A stretch of 64,000 nucleotides of DNA from Cacajao melanocephalus (GCA_963573385.1 CAUYLG010033147.1:43960-107959); one strand, 5' to 3'; counted from the stretch's first letter, positions 42,581 to 56,093 are shown. The notes: generated from the sequence alone by a model not told the origin. Made by a program: numbers and translations.

Positions 42581-44214
42581 CTAAAGCAGCATTGTCTTAA
42601 AACACTTGAGGGTCTGTTGTTTTTTTTTAACTTATCTTGAAACAGAGCAGTCGTATTTAAAAATCTTATGGTACTGAGAAAACGGAGTTAATACTGGTTG
42701 CAGAGCAGACATGGAAAAAGCTATAGAGAGAAATCTGGAATATGGCAACTTCAGTGAAGCCTGCTACTCAAATATAATTTTTACTGCTGCCCTTATGAAA
42801 AGAATAATTATACCCAATGCACCTTGAAATTAGCAAATGGCAACATTAAAGAGTGGTCATAAAATGTAACTTCAAAATTCATTGTTCATACAAGAAAGAA
42901 AAATCAATGCTCAGAAAATTTGACCTTTAAGTACATCTTCTTCAAATTATAGGTGATGTCTTTAACAAAAAGTAACACAGTAACTCCTAAGTATGGTATA
43001 ATTAGGCTTATGCAATATTACAAAGGCCGAAGTCTTGTTCAATTCAATGTTTTCCTCTTTACCCATTTACATGAATACATTATTTAGATTTGTACCAAGA
43101 CTATTTTTACTTTAAAATTGTTATAATATTTTTTGTAATTACCTTATATACAAGTTTTCTTTCACTAAGAATCAAGTAAAAGTAATAAAGTTAAAATTTT
43201 GTTCTCTGTACCATTATCATTTGTATTCTATTGTCAATTGGTCATAAGTATAGGATGAGAGATTTTACATATAGCATATAAATTTGACTCCAAATTCACA
43301 AATGAAAAAATTAACACAGAGAACGATTGAATGAACTGCTCAATTTCAAAGAGCTTCAATAGAAAAACTATAACTTGCATCCAGTGTAATGATTTTTCTC
43401 CTACAAAATGCTTAAAAATGAAAAAAAGTTAAATTAATTTCCCAATCACTGCATAACATAATTCTATAATTTATGTCCTAAATGAAGTGTGAGAATATTG
43501 CCTGTAAGACATTTTTTAAAAGTTAAATACTATTATAATAATTTAGAAGAACAGCTTTATTTATTGGTAACCCTAATGCCATTATTATATATTAAAAGAT
43601 TACTATCTTCTTAATTCAATTTTCATCTCTAATTACTAGAGTGGCTACAGCTACAAATGCCAAAAACTGATTTAAAAGTGTAAAATTAAGCCAAATAATC
43701 CCAGGTTGACAATTTTTGGCTAAAAATCCCAAAGAACTAGTTTAATTTTTTCTAAGGGTGTCTGGTCAACAGATACATGCTCAATAAATAACAGGCAATT
43801 GGCTGTAACCAACTCTTTAAGCATATTTCAGAAAAGGAAAAAGGAAGATATATGTTTATTGCTATTAGGTAATTCAGAAAGTAATATACTATCAGTTCTA
43901 TGCAATAGACTCTAGTTTTGGTTTTGTTTGTAACATGTAATATCACTTTATTGATTGTGAGTGCTTAATAGATATCTATTGAAAGTAAAATTTAAATTTG
44001 AACTGCCTGTAATTAAAGTGACTAAACTCTTATTATGATGGCTATAATACAAATGAAAAAAAAGGACATAGGTAAAAGATAATTACAGAAGGAATGCCTC
44101 TATTAAATATATTAATGTTTTATAGTATAATATAATCTATGTGCCATATCTAAACCTAAAGAACTTACTGACTTCCACATTCAGTAACAATTTTGTAAAT
44201 TTGAATGGGTTACA

Positions 44215-44390
44215 TGTGTTGCGTACTGATTTAAATCTTTTAAACACATCATCCAATTTATTTTTCACAACATTATGATTAACATTGTTACTCTTATTTA
44301 GTAGAAGATATTTGATAAAATCACAGTGACACAGCATGTCAGAGATGTGATTTGGACCCAGGCATCCTTGAATGTTTATTCAATCAGTTT
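44215..44390 (-). repeat. MIR relic, antisense, diverged
   Basis: 'attgttactcttatttagtagaa..gacacagcatgtcagagatgtgatttggacccaggc' is a reverse MIR pattern. Confidence 0.5.
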
Positions 44391-44513
44391 AAAACATCTC
44401 TTTTAACTATAATGCAATCATAAGCTACTTCCTAAGAGGAAAACAAAGATGTTTTTAAAAATGAAAAAGTAGAAAAAATTTAAATTTTTTTCACAGATTA
44501 CAATTTTGATGTA

Positions 44514-44875
44514 TGACATGGTTTGGCTGTGTCCTCACCAAAAATCTCATCTTGAATTATTATAATTTACATGTGTCAAGGGTGGGACCTGGTGAAGGTA
44601 GTTGAATCATGGAGGTAGTTTCCCACATACTGTTCTTGAGATCATGAGTTCTAAGGAGATCTGATGGTTTCATAAGGTGCTTCCTCCTTCATGCTACTCT
44701 CATTCTCCTGTCACCACATGAGGAAAGACATGTTTGCTTCCCCTTCTGCCATGATTGTAATTTTCCTGAGACCTCCCCAGCCATGCAAAACTGTGAGTAA
44801 ATTAAACCTCTTTTCTTTACAAATTTCCCAGTATCAGGTATGTTTTTATTAGCAGCCTGAGAACAGACTAATACA
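44514..44875 (+). mobile_element. Solo THE1-type LTR (MaLR), sense, 5-bp TSD
   Basis: It starts TGACATGGTTTGGCTGTGTC and ends GAACAGACTAATACA. It is flanked by a perfect 5-bp duplication, ATGTA, at 44509-44513 and 44876-44880. The internal order matches THE1/MST LTRs ('gggtgggacctggtg', 'gagatctgatggtttcataa', 'ccccagccatgcaaaactgtgag', 'ttaaacctctttt'). No internal sequence is present. Confidence 0.93.
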
Positions 44876-44880
44876 ATGTA

Positions 44881-45000
44881 CTTAGAGGCCAAAATGAGAA
44901 AAATCATCAACAAAAATTCTAAGTCAATAGCTTAAAATTTAAAAAGTTCACAATATTAGCTTATCTCTGACAGTCATAAAGTTTAGAGACATTAATTATG

Positions 45001-45036
<36 letters not shown>

Positions 45037-46600
45037 CATGCTTGTAAGTTTTCTGAGCAAAGGTAAATACCCACCTTACATGTTTTGTTATCTTTTCATG
45101 GCAACATTTATAGCTTTACGTACAAAATGGAATTCCTAAATTATGTTATGTTAACTGACGTAAGTAATAATTTTAGAAAAAAATCATTTTTTGCATGTAA
45201 ACAATTAAGAAGAATGTCAACTTAGAAATAATAATGATAACCAGTATGCTGTTAAATAAGTATTAATGATAGTGTATCTTTATTACGTATTTTGGATATA
45301 TTTAGCACATGTTTAATTTATCTTAAGTCATAACATTTATAATATCTAAAAGTGTATGGCATAATATATTATATTGAGCACATTAAAAAATTGTTTCTCT
45401 TTATCAAAAATGGTGCTCTTATGAACAACTTAAAGGAGAATAGTTAGAAATCTTCAACATAGTCTGTTGGAAACAGGATGTAAGAAGCACTTAACTGAAT
45501 TGTTTTTGGTCAAGGTGTTTGTGGGAAATTCTTTTCTTGCAACATTTTGAGTAATTTTCTGAAGTACTCATAAGCCAAATTGCTGATATTCATCCAATGA
45601 GTAATTATCTAAACAGAACACTTCCCTGTGAATACTGCAAACATAATTAAAGAGACACTAAAATAACTTATGTTACAGTGTCCAACTATATTATTTACCG
45701 TGTTCACATTCTAAAAAAAATTTTGAAAACATTCCCCAAATATATTATTTGTGGTTTGTTCTAATATTCTTTAAAAGCAGTTATAAATAAATTTGGTGGG
45801 ATAATAAACTGACTGAAGCTGTGTTGCTACATACCATCACCTTGCAAACTTCATTCATGATCAGTAATGATCACTATGTTTGTGAAAGCTGTCAGTGTTC
45901 ATGGTGGTTGATTTTACCTGTGCAATTTGAATGGTAATTGTGCTTACTGTGTAGGACATGTGACTAACTTTGTGTTCTGACAGCACCTGGTACACACTTC
46001 AAATTTCACTAAGAGTTGAATAATAATCTGCAGAAATCGATTTATTAATAGTAAAATATACAGTTCTGCAGTAAAATTATTTACCGTTTCTAGTCATTAT
46101 TGAAAATATACCAGCTTAACAAAAAAATGTGCTGTACTTGAGTCATTCTGTCCTACAGGGAAATTACATATATCTCCTGCGTGCATTTTCTGTTTTTAAC
46201 AGAAAAGGATACAGTAGTGAATTCCGAAATAAATGAAGTGTAGATCAATGAGCAAAGAACATGGACGACATGCTATACTGTTTCGGAATGTTCTCTGAAA
46301 AACTTGGTAAGGATGGTCACAAAGAAGATGAAGCTCTCCAGGTAATCCATGTGTCATATACTGGCCTTTTAAACCATGTAACCAATGAAAGTACCCAAAG
46401 AACATGCCCTAGGATCACAGGATTCCACAGATGCAAGAATTTTCAGGAGAACAAATCCAAGCCCAGAGGCTTCAAATTGAAGCACAGATACTAAGTGTCA
46501 TGCCTAAAGTCATGCATAGATTGAGAGGTGACTTTTTCACTATGCTACCTTGTCCCAAATCAAAAAACATTTTTCTGCCACAGGTATAAACAGAAAGCTC
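44881..46600. other. AT-rich intergenic sequence, no gene seen
   Basis: It includes (AC)14 at 45003-45030. The region 46240-46600 has small open reading frames on both strands without recognisable domains, and a possible L2/MIR scrap. Confidence 0.5.
45003..45030. repeat. (AC)14 microsatellite
   Basis: An uninterrupted AC dinucleotide run, likely to be length-variable between individuals. Confidence 0.97.
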
Positions 46601-47044
46601 TGTGCCATCAAGATGGCTAACTAGAGGCACCCAGCACTTGCCTCCTTCATGAAGAAGGATCAAAATAACCACAGGTGAAATAGAGAATGTAAAAAAGAAC
46701 AGCAAAACTCAGCAAAGAAGTGGCACAGACTCACAATGGCAGCATAACAAGGAAAGTGAAGCAGCCAGCTAAGATAGGCCCAGAGCCAAGAGCAACACCT
46801 CATTGAGAGGAAAAGGTGAGTTGGAGATCCCTAACAGTTTACATTTCTACCACAAATGCCTACGATCCTGGCTAAAGGAGATCCCCTTAGTCTTCACAGA
46901 CCCTGAGTCTAGTATACAGAGCTGACTGGAGTCCACATGACTATATTTTCCAATACAGGAAAGTCAATCTAGATATTCCCAATTCCCAAGACCCAGGCTG
47001 CTGCAGCATGGCATCATTTTGAGAGCAGAGCCACAAAAGATTAC

Positions 47045-47283
47045 ACTCTGTCTCTACTAAAAATACACACACACACATGCACATACACACACCCCACACA
47101 ATTAGCCAGGCGTGGTTGTGCCTGCCTGTAATCCCTGTTACTTGGGAGCCTGAGGCATGAGAACAGCATGAACTTGGAAGGCATAAGTTGCAGTAAGCTG
47201 AGATTGTGCCCAGCATTCCAGACTGAGTGACAGAGCAAGACTCTGTCTCAAAAACAAAACAAAAACAAACCAACAAACAAAAA
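47045..47283 (+). mobile_element. 5'-truncated Alu with expanded (CA)n, sense
   Basis: It begins within the left arm at 'ctctgtctctactaaaaatac'. Its middle A-linker has become a CA-rich tract at 47066-47098. The right arm runs to 'gactctgtctcaaaaac' with an A-rich tail. Confidence 0.9.
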
Positions 47284-48702
47284 GGCACACTATACTTTAG
47301 CTTTGAAAAGTAAAAGTCAAAGAGAGAATTCTAAAAACAGCAAGAGAATAGCATCAAATCAAACATAAGGGAAACCCTATCAGACTAATAGCAAATTTTT
47401 CAACAGAAACCTCATCATCCAGGAGAGAATAGGCTGATATATTCAAAGTTCAAAAAAATTTCCAATCAATAATTCTATATCTCACAAAACTATCCTTCAG
47501 AAATTAAAGGGAAAAAAGTCTTTCCCAGATAAGCAAAAACTAGGGAATTTTATCACCACTAGAACTTACCTGTAAGAAGTGCTTAAGGGAATCCTACATC
47601 TGGAAGTGAAAGAACGATGTCTACCATGATGAAAACACACAAATTATAAAATACATTTGCAGAGCACATGCACAAATGAGAGAGGAAAGAATCAAATGCT
47701 ATCACTAAAGAAAACCACCAAACCACAAAGGTAAGCAATTAAAGACGAAGAGAACAAAAGATATACAAAACAATTAACAAACTGACAGGAGTAAGTTCTT
47801 GTCTATCAGTAACAATCTTGAAAGTAAACAGTATCAGTTCTCCAATTAAAACATGTAGATTTGCTGAACAATTTATTTTTTAAAAAAACCAACTTATGCT
47901 GCCTATAAGAAACATCTGTAAAGACACACGTAAACTAAAGGTAAAGGGATGGAAAAAGATAATCCATGTAAACAAAAACCAAAAACCAAAATTGTGAAGA
48001 AGTCAAAAAATATAAATAGACCTAATAAAGTTTATTATACAATAATAAGTTAATCCATCCAGCTAGAGGATATAATAATGGGAAATATATGTACATTCAA
48101 TACTGGACCAACCAGATTATACAAAGCAAATATTATTAGAGCTACACAGAAAGATAGAAAGCCATATAATAACAGTTGAGAACTTCAGTGCTCCTCTTTC
48201 AGCATTGGCAGATCATTTAGATAAAAATCAACAAATAAACATGAGTTAAACTATACTCTAGACCAAATGGACCTAACAGACATTTGTATAACACTTCATT
48301 GAACAGCCATGGCATACATTTATTTCTCATCACATGAAATATTCTCTAGGATAGATCATATGTTAGGCCACAAAATAAGTATCAAAAAAAATTAAGTGAT
48401 TAAATTATATCAACTATTTTCTCTGACCACAATGAAATAAAACTAGAAATAACCAGAGGAAGTTTGGGAAGTGTACAAATATATGGAAATTAAACAACAA
48501 GATCTGAACAACCAATCAGTCTATAAGGAATTTAGAATAAAGTTTTAAAATGTCTTAAAAACAAATGCAAATGGAAAGATAATATACAAAAACCTATGGG
48601 ATTCAGTGGAAGCAATAAATAATAATAACTACATGAAAATAGTAGAAAAATTTCAAATAAACAACCTAATGATGCAATGCAATGAGCTAGAAAAGCAAGA
48701 AC

Positions 48703-49928
48703 TTATATTTGTTGAGTGCATAAATGTCTTCTTTTGAAAAGTTTCTGTTCATATCTTTTGCTCACTTTTTGATTTTTTTGTTTTGTTTTGTTTTGTTTTT
48801 GTAAATTTGTTTATGTTCTCCATAGATTCTGGATATTAGTCCTTTGTCAGTGGGTAGATTGCAAAAATTTTTACCTTCTCTTGGTTGCCAGTTCACGCTA
48901 TTGGTAGTTTCTTTTGCTGTGCAAAAGCTCTTAAGTTTAATTAGATCCCATTTGTCTATTTTGGCTTGTGTTGCCATTGCCTTTGGTGTTTTAATCATGA
49001 AGAAAGCCATCATCACTGGTCATTAGAGAAATGCAAATCAAAACCACATTGAAATACCACCTCACACCAGTTAGAATGGCGATCACTAAAAAATCTGGAG
49101 ACAACAGATGCTGGAGAGGATGTGGAGATATAGGAACAGTTTTACACTGTTGGTGGGAGTGTAAATTGATTCAACCATTATGGAAGACAGTGTGGTGATT
49201 CCTCAAGGAACTAGAAATAGAAATTCCATTTGACCCGGCAATCCTATTACTGGGTATATACCCAAAGGATTATAAATCATTCTATTATAAAGACACATGC
49301 ACATGTATGTTTATTGTGGCACTGTTCACAATAGCAAAGACTTTTAACCAACCCAAATGCCCATCAATGATAGACAGGATAAAGAAAATGTGGCACATAT
49401 ACACCATGGAATACTATGCAGCCATAAAAAAGGATGAGTTCATGTCCTTTGCAGGGACATGAATGAAGCTAGAAACCATCATTCTCAGCAAACTGACACA
49501 AGAACAGAAAACCAAACACCACATGTTCTCACTCATAAGTGGGTGTTGAACAATGACAACACAGGGACACAGAGAGGGAACATCACACACTGGGGCCTGG
49601 GGGTGGGGGACTAGGGGAGGAATAGCAGGGGTGGGGGTTTGGGGAGGGATAACATTAGAAGAAATACCTAATGTAGATAATGGGGTGATGGATGGAGCAA
49701 ACCACCACCATTGCACGTGTATACCTATGTAACAAACCTGCACCATCTGCACATGTACTCCAGAACTTAAAGTGTAATAAAAATAAATAAATAAATGTTT
49801 GAGATGATGGACATTCTAATTACATTTATCTGATCACTATATATTGTACATATAGAAAAATGTACCCCATGAATATGTAAAATTATTTGTTAATAACAAT
49901 AAAATATTGAAAATTAAAAAAAAAAAGT
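48703..49928 (+). mobile_element. Young L1 with 5' inversion and extra 3' sequence
   Basis: Positions 48703-49005 are ORF2 C-terminal DNA in reverse. From about 49006 the element resumes in sense, just beyond the inverted part, and runs through the 3' UTR to AATAAATAAATAAATG near 49797. A further segment of about 125 bp resembles an older L1 3' end and is followed by a second poly-A (49917-49926). The 11-bp duplication AAAGCAAGAAC at 48692-48702 and 49929-49939 encloses everything. The host L1M reads through when the insert is removed. Confidence 0.9.
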
Positions 49929-50033
49929 AAAGCAAGAACAAACGAAACCCAAAGTTAGTAGAAAGAAAGCAAGAATAAAGCTAAGAGCTGAATTAAAGGA
50001 AATAGATATAAAAATCATATAAAGATTAATAAC

Positions 50034-50784
50034 TTCTGGGGGAAGCAGCAAAGGAGAAAGGACTTGCAGAGTGCTTACATAACTTGGTTATAAGTAACAT
50101 GTAAACAAGGAACAACAAACTGTGGAAGGCCACAGAAGGCCTCTAAGAAGGAAGACCTCTCCATGCCTCATGTTCTAGTGCAGGGTGACCTAGTCTCTGT
50201 TACCATAAACATTGTGCTCAAGGATGTAAAACCCCTTTGTAGCACTAAGATGTAGCCAGACCTGTAGGCTCCTTGTAAGGCCCATGTTCCACCAGATGTA
50301 GCCAGACTTGTAGGCTCCTTGTAAGGCCTGTGTTCCACCAGCTGCACATAAGTAACAGGCTAAAGATAACCAAATGTTCTTATTTTGTGAAATGCTCAAA
50401 CCACCATTGTTATCAATCTTTAGAATGACACACCAATTCCAGCTCACTGATTCAGTTCTGGCTCACTGATTCACTCCACCATCATATCACCTTCTCTTCT
50501 CCCCACCATCACTCCACCCCTGCCCTACAGATCAAACTGATTGCAATCAACAAATAGTGTGAGAGACCTGACCTTCACTTTCTCCTCCAGAGTAATAAGT
50601 GATGGCCTCCTGGTCCCACTCTTTGCACTCTTAATCTGTTGTTTTCTCATTCCTTTGTCAGCACCAAACTCAGGGTACCCATGGGTGGGGTGTGGGGCTG
50701 GTTTTCTATATTCTGGTGCCCAATATGAGGCTCTTGTATCCCTACATGCTGGCACCCAATGTGTGGGGCTCTTGAATCCCTACA
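50034..50784 (+). mobile_element. ERV-K-class LTR (MER9-like), sense, 6-bp TSD
   Basis: The LTR-like insert lies in the old L1 and is flanked by AATAAC at 50028-50033 and 50785-50790. A 6-bp duplication fits class II (ERV-K) integration. Two tandem duplications are visible: 46-bp units at 50249-50294 and 50295-50340, and a 36/38-bp pair at 50711-50746 and 50747-50784. Each member of the second pair starts with a TGGTGCCCAA-like lysine-tRNA primer-binding motif and ends in CCCTACA. No gag, pol or env sequence is present. The family name is from memory. Confidence 0.75.
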
Positions 50785-51481
50785 AATAACATAATAATAA
50801 ACAAAATAAACAAACAGTTATATAGACTAAGGAAAAAAAGAGAGATGACCCAAATAAAATCAGAAATGAAAAAGAAGACATTACAACTGATACCACAGGA
50901 ATACAAAGGATAATTAGAGATTATACAAGTATACTCTAACAATTGGAAAAGCTAAAGGACATGGAAAAATACCAGTAACAATCTTTATAGAAACAGAAAA
51001 ACTCGTAAAATTTGTATAGAACCACAAAAGACCCTGGATAAAAATAAAAGAACAAAGCTGGATGGATCAGAGTAGCTAAGTTCAAAATATGCTAAAAAGC
51101 TATAGTAACAAAAACAACATGGCATTGGTATAAAAAATTAGACATATAGACTGATAAAGATAAATAAAAACTCAAAAATAAATCCACATATTTATACTAA
51201 TTGATTTTCCAAGGTAACAAGAATCTGCATTGAGGAAAGTACACCCTCTCAATAAATGGTACTGAAAAAACTAGATATTTATATGCAGAAGAATAAAACT
51301 AAATCCGTACCCTTACCAAAATCAAGTCAAAATGGCTTAAAGACTTAAATGATTCTTTAAATGGATGAAAAGACTAAATGAGTAATGAATTAAAGACTTA
51401 AATGTAACATTCCAAACTCCAAAACTACTAGAAGAAAACATAGGGGAAACTCTTCAGGAAGTTAGTGCAGACAAAAATTTT

Positions 51482-51814
51482 ATGAGTAAGGCTTCAAAAG
51501 TACAGGCAACAAAAACAGAAATACACAAATGGGACTATATCAAACTAAAAAGCCTCTGCACAGCACAGGAAACCATCAACAAAATGAGACAGTCTGTAGA
51601 ATGGGAGAAATATTTGTATGTTTGGCAAGAGACTAATATCTACAATATACAAAGAACTCAAACAACATTAAAAAAAAACAATAATTTGACTTTTAAAGTG
51701 GACAAACATCTGAATAGACACTTCAAAAAAGGTATAGAAATGGCAAACAAGTATATGAAAAAAATTCTCAACCGCACTAATCATCAGAGAGATGCAACTG
51801 AAAAACCACAATGA
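51482..51814 (+). pseudogene. L1 ORF2 C-terminal fragment
   Basis: An open 110-residue stretch of the old L1M's ORF2 tail is recognisable from KWDYIKLKSLCTAQETINK and HQRDATEKPQ-type sequence. It begins and ends at chance codons. The reverse-transcriptase and endonuclease domains are not in this frame, so it has no enzymatic function. Confidence 0.8.
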
Positions 51815-54800
51815 GATGTCATCTTCCTTCAGTTATATGGCTACTACAAATAAAACAGAAAGAAATAAATGCTGGCCAGGAAGCAGGGAAAAGGGAACTC
51901 TTATACACTGTTGACAGGAATTTCAGTTACCGCAGTTACTATGAAAAATGGTATGGAGTTTTTCAAAAAATCTAAAAATGTAATATACCATATAATCTAG
52001 CCATCCCACTACTAGGTGTTTGTCCAAAAGGAAGAAAATTAGTATATGGAAGAGATAGCTGCAACTCTGTACTTATGGCTTCACTATTCACAATAGCAAA
52101 GATATAGAATCAATGTAAACGTTCATTAACAGACATAGATAAAGTATTATATACAATAGAATACTATGCAGCCATAACAAAGAAGTCCTGTCATTTATGA
52201 CAATATGAATAATCCTAGAGGATATTATGTTAAATAAAATAAGTCAGGTCAGAGAGAAATACTTGATTTTCTCACTCATATATGGGAGCTTAAAAAGTTG
52301 AGCTTGTAGCAGTAGAGAATAAAATTGTGGTTACTAGAGGTTGGGATAGATAGGAGAGAGACAATAGGGAGAATACAATATTATAGCTAGATAGGAGAAA
52401 TAAGTTCTAGTGTTCATAGCCCTGCAGGGCAAATATAGTTAAAAATAATCTATTGTGTATTGTAGATTATTCTAAAGCCAGAAGAGAATTTCTTTTATTA
52501 TTCCCAACACAAAGAAATGATAAATGTTTAAAGTGATGGATATAGTAATTACCCTAATTTGATCATTATACATTGTATACATGTATTGAAATATCACTCT
52601 GTATCTCAGAAATTATTACAGGATTAAGTTATAAATTATGTGTCACCTAAAAATCAAAGAAAAAAATAAACTTATCTCTGTCCGTATTTATTTAGATAGG
52701 TAATAGGCCCAACAAATACTGCTTTCAAGGGTGAAAATTAATTTAATGATATTATTAGTCAGTGGCTACCATTCAGTTATTTGTTAGAAAATTGGATATT
52801 TTGTTATCATGTTCATACTCTATATTTTCCCCTTTCTTATTTTGAACACTTTTTTGAAATAATTTATCTCCTGTATTTTTCTCTAGTGGGGATTTTGTTG
52901 CTCACCCAAGGCTCAAATTTATCTGATCCTCCACACCATTCACTCATATGTGAAATATGAGAATGACAGTAGCATTAGATATCTTAACAAGAATTTCAAT
53001 ACTTCTTTCTTTTAACAGTGGATTCAGAGCATAGTACTTGGATCTACATAATAACAGTGTTGTGTCCAGTGGATCTTATTTTCAATAAAATAATAATGCA
53101 AATGAAATGTTATAATTGTAAAATCCTGGTGACCATACACCCTCAAAGCTATTCTTCATATTTTTTTTCTTTTTCTTTTTGCTGTGAATGATAAAGCTTC
53201 TCTATCATTTGGACTGAGTCCTAGATTATAGGTAACTAAAGCAAACAATTGTACATGATTTTATGGTTTGACTTTAAGGATTGTATAGAGAAAAGTGCTT
53301 ACCTACCAAGAAATAATAATGCCTTACCGCTTACCACTCATTTGCTTGCTACAACATGTTGGACCTTGTCTTATGTCCCAGGAAATAAGAAATAATTAGA
53401 ATAACAATGATGTCCACATGTTTGTCTCCATACTCTATCCATATGGTGGAGTTACGCTTGTCCTCTTCTAAATGAACGTAGTATCACTTGAATAATATCT
53501 GAAGATGATTTGAATTTTAACATACATTATCTTACTCTATTTTGGTACTTTCTTAACTTAGGGAAAATGTCATGTTAGTGTTTATATTGAAATCTTTAAC
53601 CTAGAAATGTGTTTGTCTCTTATAAAAAGAAGTCAGTTTTAGACTAGAGAAAAGTACAAAATAAACTGTAAGCTAGAAATACATGACATTACTTTCATGA
53701 CAGATGAAACTACTAAATACAATACAACTAAAATAATGTATTTTTAATTTTATAATATGTGCTCTTTCAGGGAAACAAAGAATGAGTTCCATATTTATGT
53801 CAACATCTAAAAGAATTGAAGAATGGTACAGTCTTTTGCTTTCAGTCCAAATAGTGGTTTACTAACTGTCAGAGAAACCTATTTCTGTAAATCTGTCTCT
53901 TACTTCTAGAGATGGGGGTAATATTACCTTGATCTCCTTCCTGTCTTTGATGAAATAACCTTTGGTGATTCAGCATGGTAACCCAGAATGAAGGCAAAAA
54001 TGATCTTATCTGTAATCCCTGAAAGATGACTTACATTTTCTTACCTGAGAACTTAATGCCCCGTGAAACTCAGCTAGTCGAAAAACATGCAAAACTTGAG
54101 TCCAGGTACCTTAAGTTGTTTACTGCAGTGTCAGATGGATTTCAATTTAGCAGAATAATGTATAGAAATTTGAGTTTGCAGCACTAACCATCTTACACAA
54201 ATGGCTCTTTGTATCATAAAAGGGTATAGGTTTTAGAACTAGGCTTTTTTTTTTTTTTAAGTGTCATCACCGTTTGGGCTGAACTTCATTCCAAAACTCT
54301 TTTTTTCAAATTTCTCAGTATAATCTCCCTGTCAAGTGGAGCACTTCAGAATTCCTCCTGATGCTAAAAAGAATTCCTCTTTGCCAAATATGTGCTGGTA
54401 TCCCTATAGAAAGATGGTGGCTGGAGTCATTTGAAGAGGGAATAAAGTCTAGTTTATTCTTCTCAAAAGACAAATCTGGAGATGAATTTCTCAATGGTTA
54501 ACCTAAGAAGCAAACACTTCTTACTGTGGAAAACTTGTATTTTTTTTCCAGTGATAACACACTGTTTTCTCAAAGGAAGAAAAGACATCCCATTTGTTTT
54601 TTGCCAACTGAATTTCTTAAAACAACAATAAACTATAATAGTAACATTAACTATAAATCTTCAGAATCCTGTCTTGACCAGGCATGCTTTGTAAGGATTA
54701 GCACAAGTTCAGATTTTGTTTTCTTTTTGTGTTGTTGTTATTGTTTTTTGCTGTTTTTTGTTTTTTAATTTAAAATTTTTCCAAACCTTGGTTAGAGGAT

Positions 54801-56093
54801 TGTGGGTTATTTCTATTTGTTCAAACTTTTGGGTATGTTTGACTTTTTTTTCAAAAAAGTTTTCTATTTTTTTAATATGATAATGAAGTTTTCCATTATC
54901 ATGTTATATAATTATGAAATATTAATAGAATGTATTCACTTATAAGTATACATGTACATACACCTATGAATACATTGCATGTCTCCTCTGATTAATCAAA
55001 TGTGTATGTATATCTATCTATCAATCTAGTTGGGTAGTTTACTATAGTTTTGCAGAAAGACATTCAGATTACATCTATCACCAGGACTGAGAAAAGGGGT
55101 AAGTCACAAATTAAAAGTCCAGTAGGGACAAAATATTTTAATACTTGCAAAGGCAAGTCAGATAGTAATAGGTGAAAATATTTTATAAACTACTAATATA
55201 TTGAGATATTCTCCCCATTGTATTTTAATTAAAAAACTGAAATTTGCAATGTATATCTAGTACCCCACATCTGTCAACACCCTTCTCCCTTCCAGTCCCT
55301 TCTGGCTTTGGATGTATACCTTTCTGATCAGTCTCCATTCCTAATAGAGAGGAAGATAACGAGCTGCTTTGGCTAATAGTAAAATGAGGGCATTGTCAAT
55401 AACCAAGTTAACTTGCTGCTTTCTCTACATTAATCTGTGCTACAATCTCAGTAACTGAATACCATTTTCTTTTTTCACTCAGTGCTGTGCACTAATCTAC
55501 TCTGTCCACAAGGCTGATTTCTTGCCCCTAAACTAACTCCACGTCTATTAATATCTGTGAAAAAATGATTCTGTCTTATTACTAAAATCTCCACAAGTAG
55601 CCTAAAGCTGTATTTTAACTCAAGGCTACTATGAAGCCTGCAGTTCTTAATGATGTAGCATCACCCTGTCTTAACTTTTGGTAGAATGCACACTTGGTAC
55701 TCAAATTTCTGATGCTGGATGTGTGTCATAATTGCCACCTGTGACCTTCCCATTCTTGCCAAATCCTGAATTTGTTCCCATGTCTGTTCTGATCCTGAAT
55801 TTGTTTTCATATATGTTTTAACCAGGTAACAGTTCCTGCCTAATTAAGCTTTCCAGATGTAACTACACCAGGCAGAACTAAAGCACTGCTTAAATACCTA
55901 TACTAACAAATATATTTTAGTTTTATACATATGTTTCTGCTTTTTGTTGTTTCTCTTTCTTGAGAAATAAAATGAATGCTCCACTCCTCCTTTCAATCAG
56001 CATGTAATGAATTATATAACATTATAAAATCATGTAGCAACAGAAAATATGTGCATTGCATAATAGGTACTCAATACATTTTTTAAAACTGAT

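Larger units (their letters stand above)
46603..52660 (+). mobile_element. Old L1 (L1M type), rearranged and split by later insertions
   Basis: The 5' UTR start ('catcaagatggctaactagaggcac') is near 46603. Inter-ORF sequence begins near 47290 and endonuclease-side ORF2 lies at about 47850-48702. ORF2 continues at 49940-50033 and 50791-50950, the C-terminal region is at about 51000-51830, and the 3' UTR ends near 52660. ORF1 is missing, and most of the reverse-transcriptase region appears deleted near 50950-51000. Later insertions are an Alu (47045), a young L1 (48703) and an ERV-K-type LTR (50034). No intact reading frame remains. Confidence 0.88.
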
